Shown in pieces: positions 58,459-64,000 of a DNA stretch of 64,000 nucleotides. Source of the DNA: Azolla caroliniana (lineage: Eukaryota > Polypodiophyta); the NCBI GenBank assembly GCA_043228905.1, contig JBHGNT010000002.1:1984001-2048000 (forward strand). The letters are read 5' to 3'. Below the pieces are notes generated by a model, which was not told the DNA's origin, did not search any database, and worked only from the letters and a program-made list of their open reading frames with translations. The translations under genes were made by a program, and so were the position numbers. How positions within the stretch are numbered: position 1 is the stretch's first letter; the number at the start of each line of letters is the position of its first letter.

Positions 58459-60540
58459 AGAATTTTTCCCAATAAAGAAGAAAATAATATGTCACTTATG
58501 AAACATAGAAAAAACCTTATGTCCCTACATGGCATCTCCACCTCTATAATATCATCGACTTCTACATTTCTCATTATATCTATATTGTTAGGTAAAATAT
58601 CATGTGGTGCTTGGTTTGCAATTGCATGAATTACTTTCCAATATTGATCTTTCATCTCCTCCTTCTCTCCTTTCGCCATAATATGCGTGCATGATGGTTT
58701 CCATACCATATCTATATCCTCCCCTTACATATTATTAAGATCAATCTTTTGCTTCCTCATATGTTATTTTCATCTCCTTCTCTTAGTTTGTGTCTTCTTT
58801 ATCCATTCATCCATCCCTTCCATGAACTATGCCCCAATTATAAGGATAGGAAAGAAAAAGAAAGAAAATTAATGTGTAACATTCGCATTGAAAAGATAGC
58901 ACCTGTGTGTTATGAAGTCGAAAAAAGATTGGTTGCAAAATCTTTTAGAAGTTGAATTACACTCTCCCAAATGAATTGATATAGCTTTTGATTCTTGTAT
59001 TCTAATTAGCTTACCGTAGTGGTAAGTTATTAGAATGCCTAGATATTGGGTTTGAGACCTAACTTTCATAGAACTTCTCCATTACTTAATATAAATTTTC
59101 TTAATTTGCTAGAGGCCAACATGGAATGTAGGGGTTGCACACATGACCTTCTAGTTTCTCCTAGGTGAAGTTTTCTTGTTCTTTTATTGGGTGAAAACAC
59201 ACAATTATATAAATAAAGGGGTGTGAAAAAAACTACACACAATGGGTATCACAATGGACTATGGTCACCACTACAAGGGCGGTGGAACATAATGAATTAT
59301 TAATAGGCAAGATGAACACTCCACCGAAGAAATAATTTCTACTTGCTCCAATAAAGAAAATCGCCACATTTGTCCTCCCTTCAACTTTCGTAGATATGTT
59401 TTGACTTCATGCCTACCATCAAATATAAAAACAATGTACATATCCTAGTTATGACCCAATCCATAATATCTCAGAAATAGGAAAATAATCTTTATCTCTG
59501 ATTTTGGGTCGACATGTGTGAATTGTGCAAACATCCATTGTCTAGGTGTCAAACAACAACATGACAAAACTTTCCAAATTTAAGAAATGTAACTCCAAAC
59601 ATGACAATCGATCGGACTTGTATGAAACAATGAGCACTATCTTCCACTTGAACAATGCAAAAGAAGCAATTGCCCATTGCTAGTCCATGTCACTTTAGAG
59701 CTAATCCTAAACGCAAACCCCTTATCAAAGCTCTCCAAATGAAGACCTTCACAACAAATGACAATTTAGAATACCAACTACTTTTTAAAGATTTGCTACC
59801 ACCCATAATCATAGTTATGTACTTCCCATTATTGTTTAGTCGTAGATAATAACAATCAAAGAGACTTGATGGAGTAATGTTACAAGAGATTACTAGTCAC
59901 GAAAACGCCAAATACAATGACACATCTCCCCTCAACAAAGGGCCTCTTTCTTCGACTAGTTGAACATTCATGCTTAAGTTTGGGATTGATTCAAGCTTGC
60001 CCATGCATCTCCCCCCAACCAGGACGTCTTACTTTGACTAGTCCCTTGACGAGGCACCCAACTACTTTTTTAAGATCTGCTACCACCCATAATCATAGTT
60101 ATGTACTTCCCATTACTGTTTAGTCGTAGATAATAACAATCAAAGAGACTTGATGGAGTAATGTTACAAGAGATTACTAGTTATTTGTAGAAATGGTGTT
60201 TGACCTCGTAAACACAAATCACCCACTACTGCTTATGTTTGTAGAGGTAAAGGACCTTGCATCAATTGTGATATTTTGTACGAGTTGTTGCCAAATAACC
60301 CCATAATTGGGTGAGGTGCGTAGTAATTTTTGTGCTTCAACAAACTCCAAATTTCTTTGAGATCGAGTATCAACTATATCTCCCACTTCGATGATCCCAA
60401 AACGAAACAATCAATTAAATTGAAAGTAGAATCTCCCATTTCCAATCTAGCCAAAGATAGCCGAAAAACTCTTTTCGCAAAGAATTCAATGCTCTCTATT
60501 AGATGATGATATCCATACAAATAATAAGAGTGAGCGCTTC
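58451..60540. other. AT-rich intergenic region without genes
   Basis: No supported coding sequence. A diverged tRNA-like segment lies at about 59006-59062 (A-box-like TAGCTTACCGTAGTGGTAAG and B-box-like GGGTTTGAGACC), and a reversed tRNA-like tail at about 59130-59170. A long direct duplication is listed separately. Confidence 0.65.
59773..60181. repeat. Direct duplication of about 125 bp (59773-59897 and 60057-60181)
   Basis: Both copies start CCAACTACTTTTT and end GAGATTACTAGT, and they differ at only a few positions. The copies are separated by about 160 bp. Confidence 0.9.
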
Positions 60541-60599
60541 ATGCAATGAGACATGGGTCTCTCTCTCTTTCTCTCTCGCTAATTTGCTTAGCATATATT

Positions 60600-61010
60600 G
60601 TATGTATTGGGTTCGAAATCCAATTATCTCACCTCTTTATTACTACTCCACACACACATATCTCTTACTTAATTCATTACATGCCACTATGGAAAGCAGG
60701 GGTTGAACCCATGACCCCTCGTCTCTATTTCACTAATCTACTTACCATAGGAACCCAATCTTTGAACCTCTCTATTCCTCTCTTACTTAATTCACTAGAA
60801 TACATCGTGGAATGCACGGGTCGAACCCATGATCCCCCTATCTTTCTTTTTTTCACTAATCTGCTTACCATAGTATGTCTTTGGCTAGGAACCCAATCTA
60901 TTCCTCTCTTAATAATCTTAATTCACTAGAATATACCACTGTGGAATGTAGGGGTTGAACCCATGATCCCCCATCTCCATTGGGCAACCTTATCAACTAA
61001 GCTACATCTA
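60600..61010 (-). repeat. Tandem tRNA-like repeats (SINE-like), three units
   Basis: GGGTT(G)AACCC-type B boxes, reversed on +, recur at 60699-60710, 60818-60828 and 60951-60962 (spacing 119 and 133). Each is preceded by a block with TTAATTCA(C/T)TA and GTGGAATG or a variant, and followed by CATGA(C/T)CCC and CACTAATCT(A/G)CTTACCATA. The last unit continues into TTATCAACTAAGCTACATC, the reverse complement of a tRNA D-arm/A box. A CT microsatellite (61019-61053) follows. Confidence 0.6.
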
Positions 61011-61017
61011 TCTTGGT

Positions 61018-61056
<39 letters not shown>

Positions 61057-61185
61057 ATGTGTGTTTCTTCTTAGAGATTATAAAAGTCGTACATTTTTAT
61101 TATTGTTTTTATTTGTTTAATTATGTAATCTATTTATCTTCCGTTTTTTCAAAAGGGTATACGTTCATAAATAATTGAAATTCCT

Positions 61186-61210
61186 TCTTCTTCTTCTTCT
61201 TCTTTGCGAT

Positions 61211-61236
<26 letters not shown>
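61186..61236. repeat. (CTT)n and (CT)n tracts in the RNFT-like promoter or 5' UTR
   Basis: A CTT run at about 61186-61205 and a CT run at about 61211-61237 lie 30-80 bases upstream of the start codon. Pyrimidine tracts at this distance are common in plant 5' leaders. Confidence 0.8.
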
Positions 61237-61241
<5 letters not shown>

Positions 61242-61263
61242 GCGTTCTTTTTCTGCGGCTTCC

Positions 61264-62959
61264 ATGGATCCTTCTGCAGACGTTCCCCACAGAAGGCGGC
61301 CCTACTCGCTCCTTTTCCCTTCCAATCTTATCCATAATGGAGTCATGGAGATTTTTCGCCTCTTCAGACAACCTTCTAACAACAGCGAAGCCATTTTGAT
61401 CGATCGGATTAGGCCCTCTAGCACAGCAGAAGATGGAGAGCTTTCTATACGCATCATCAGATCGGAGGACATGGAACTTGCCAGAATACCTGATGATAAC
61501 AGCGTTAGTTCCTCAACGAATCTGTCTGCTTCTGCTTCTGCTTCTGCTGCTTCTTCTTCATCGTCTGTTTCTATTCCTCCTCCTTCTTCTTCGTCTTCCC
61601 CTGCTGTTGTCTCATTGCTTCCAGTCACTGTCTCTGAAGCGAGTAGAAATGATTCTTCGTCACAAGCTGAAACGGCAGAACCTGAACCTGTTATGAACCA
61701 GAGATACGACTTACAGTTGATCGGAAGATGGATGGAGCAAATTCTTCCTTTTTGCTTGTTTCTTTTGACAGTCTTCATCAGGCAACATCTGCAAGGTTAG
61801 CACAGTGTTCTTTTTTTGTCCCTTATTGGTTCCTCTGCTGCCTTAAGTTTATGCCACACAGTAATTAGAAAGCAATTGACGATATTTTTTCCTTACCTTC
61901 TATGATTTTGCCATCATAGGTCTGGTACAAATATAAGTTTTTGATATTTTGATTGCACAATTTATTCTTTTTTCTTAATTTCCATGGTCTTATTTCATGA
62001 AAACTGCCAAAATTAAATATATCTCTATAATAGGACCGCCGTCATATTTGTTTCCTTACCTTGGACGAATTTTGCAAGAATATTTTTTCACGAGCAGATT
62101 TTGCATATTATAATTTTTTGAGAAAGAGAGTTTTCTGATATTTTGTTGCCACAAATTCGGTGTTTTTGCTTGCTTTTTACAACTGTGTTCATCTGCGACA
62201 TCTACAAAGTAATTCATCAAGCTCCTTAGCAAATGATTAGATTCATATGATAGGATCATTATCAAAATCAGCATCATTTTGTTTACTTGTATGATAGGAT
62301 ACTTTTTGCATGAACAGAGATTTGCAAGCATAGCTCTGGTAAAAAGAAGTTTTGATATTTTTACTCAAGTCAAGGGATGCAAGATACAGTGACATGTGGT
62401 CATGCTACAAATAAGATGCCAAAACAGTATTTGGATCACAAATTTGCCAATTCTTCTGTTCAAGTCCATGGAATTTTTATTCTGAATTGACCAACAACTT
62501 TTACCAGCGAGATAATAATATTCTTATGTATATTGTACTGTCAAAATATATAGAAGTATAATTTTTATAGTAAAAAAATAAATATAGAAGTGAGGTGAGA
62601 TATCTCATTGCAATTTAATTTGGGAACTATGGTAATATGTATTATTTGTTCATCTCATGATTGAAACTTTAATGGGGATGACAAAGGTCTTTTCCAGTTT
62701 GTGCATGATATGTTTATGCTAATCTTGAGTTTGCAGTTAAATGATATTTGGATGAGTTGTCCTTTTGTAGATATCATTATCTCTTTTCGTTTCATTTACA
62801 TTTGATCACATTTTATTATATGGAATTTGCTAATGTTATTTAAGGCTTTTAATCCTTAATTATTTTATTTCATGGTTTGCAGGCTTTCTTTTAACTCTGT
62901 GGCTATCCTATGCAATGATGAAATCAAATGAATTTCTGAAGAAGCAGACAGCTCTAAAG
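61264..62959 (+). CDS. RNFT-like membrane RING E3 ligase, N-terminal exons (partial)
   Basis: Exon 1 is 61264-61795 and exon 2 is 62883-62959, joined by a GT-AG intron in phase. The next donor (AAG|GTATGC) is at 62960, and later exons lie outside the window. The 203 residues have an Arg-rich start, a long Ser/Ala/Pro-rich stretch (about 80-125), and from about 150 the conserved [20 protein letters not shown] and a second hydrophobic segment ending [13 protein letters not shown]. That pair of membrane segments matches plant RNFT1-like proteins, which carry a C-terminal RING and act in ER-membrane ubiquitination in relatives. The RING itself is not in view. The start was chosen as the first ATG after the CT tracts that gives this N-terminus; an upstream in-frame ATG at 61204 lies among the repeats. 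Confidence 0.75.
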
Positions 62960-63184
62960 GTATGCTTCTCTACAGTTACCGAGGATGAGTAATTGATCCC
63001 GCACATCACAATTTATTGTTCATAAAATTACATCACATCATTTACACCTAAAAGAGCCGTCTCTACGTATACTGAAACAAACATCAAATGCATCCTATAT
63101 TAGCTTTTATAATTCATAAACTCATATATTTCTAAGGTTTGATGAATTTTTAAAACTTAAAATAGCATCTTGTAAGGGCTCCTC

Positions 63185-63821
63185 TGTTAGATATAATCAA
63201 TGATCAGCTCGAAGTTGTAAATCTATCCCCATATGTGCTCTTTGAGTGCAAATTTTGTGATAGCGCCCCAAATGAGGAGCGACTAGTGTGCAACTCGACC
63301 ATATGGGTCGATAAGGTGTTAATCTAGGGAACCGTAGATGCGTAGGACACAATGTATTTAGGAAAGAGCGAAATAGTAATAGGATTGGCTAATCAAGTCA
63401 ACTAGAATATTTTGTGGGCAAGTTACGATGTACTTAGTCTTGAAGTATGTGCCATTGACTTCAAGATAAGTATTATCTAGCTCTAGCCTATATCTAGGGA
63501 GTTGGGTCATATTAAATGACAAGTTAGTTGACAGAAAAGGAATATCTCCACTACTATCAACTGACTTGCACATTTAATGTTATACTCAGACCAAATGTAG
63601 AATATAATCCACTTTCTTACACAGTGGTTGGATTGATCATCAGTCCCCACTAATTTTGTAGTGAGCTGGTCCAGATCCCATCTAAGCTCTAAAGTGTGAG
63701 TGCATGGGTGAACTACCATTGTGAGTTACTTTCATATGTAATAGAAGTTTTGTTTTCATATATCCATCTTTGTGGTTGTAACTCTATATACCTATCTAAT
63801 CGATTCTCAATATTTCTAACA
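63185..63821 (+). repeat. 5' LTR of a copia element (Copia-3) within the RNFT-like intron
   Basis: The ends are TGTTAGATATAATC and CAATATTTCTAACA. A primer-binding site TGGTATCAAAG starts at 63822. The element extends beyond the window, so the 3' LTR and target duplication cannot be checked. Confidence 0.8.
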
Positions 63822-63908
63822 TGGTATCAAAGTTGAGAGGTTGATCTAGATTAAGTATATACAGGTAGTTGTTGTCTAGCAGCACAGAGAGAGAGAGAGA
63901 GAGTATCA

Positions 63909-64000
63909 ATGGCCTTGTCCATGAATGTTGCAGTTGCTCCACTGCACATTCGGCCACCTCCATTGGCTGATGGAAAGCTAGATGGAACCAACTACACTCT
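63909..64000 (+). CDS. Copia-3 Gag start (partial)
   Basis: The frame starts MALSMNVAVAPLHI and reaches KLDGTNYTL, the usual N-terminal Gag motif (LDG.NY..W) of plant copia elements. It is cut by the end of the window. Confidence 0.75.
   Translation, partial: MALSMNVAVAPLHIRPPPLADGKLDGTNYT

Noticed and set aside
57558-58475. 305-residue + strand ORF opposite the Gypsy-C gag
   Set aside because: It is antisense to gag and protease; the minus strand carries the zinc knuckle and protease motifs.

Overview
The window is nuclear DNA of a land plant. It holds a plant-type DYRK kinase with a LisH-like start, a REX4-type exonuclease gene with plant exon structure, a plant RNFT-like membrane RING gene, Ty1/copia elements and chromodomain Ty3/gypsy elements, GT-AG introns of about 100-1,300 bp, and CT/GA microsatellites near gene starts. 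The long AT-rich gene-poor stretches and heavy nested retroelement load would fit a non-seed vascular plant (fern or lycophyte), but the sequence alone does not decide this.

Gene-bearing part, 1-20 kb: an intronless citrate-synthase-like gene (2284-3795, +); a candidate foldback element with long imperfect inverted arms (about 5385-7440); a seven-exon RNA exonuclease gene (8001-10979, +); and, convergent with it, a seven-exon DYRK-family kinase gene (12682-19139, -). I assembled both multi-exon genes from GT-AG boundaries whose phases all agree; they give 369 and 1262 residues. From 20.1 to 20.8 kb there are simple repeats, and from 20.8 to 29 kb I see no gene.

Transposon part, 29-58.5 kb: a 5'-truncated LINE tail is followed by tandem tRNA-Cys-like repeats. 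Then comes a nest that target-site duplications resolve. An old + strand copia (from about 30733) is split by an internally deleted chromovirus (32278-34412, TSD GAAAC) and by a second chromovirus, Gypsy-A (35448-45048, TSD TCTGG). Gypsy-A is itself split by an intact copia, Copia-2 (39103-44671, TSD CAATA), which has one open 1357-residue Gag-Pol. To the right lie minus-strand copia fragments (45.3-48.1 kb), an unidentified decayed ORF (48.4-50.4 kb), a truncated chromovirus Gypsy-B (50711 to about 52838), and Gypsy-C (about 52.9-58.45 kb), a GC-rich Gypsy whose proteins look like elements of fungi or other microbial eukaryotes rather than the usual plant clades.

Right end, 58.5-64 kb: AT-rich DNA with tandem tRNA-like repeats, then the first two exons of an RNFT-like E3 ligase gene (from 61264, +), whose second intron contains the LTR and gag start of another copia element that runs off the window.

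The cellular genes share no evident pathway. The most interesting signals are the fungal-like Gypsy-C, arrays of heat-shock elements just upstream of the TATA boxes in both chromovirus LTRs, antisense tRNA-like Pol III boxes at the U3 ends of the same LTRs, a hairpin-forming 28-bp minisatellite inside the Copia-2 LTR, and the intronless citrate synthase with an acidic insertion.
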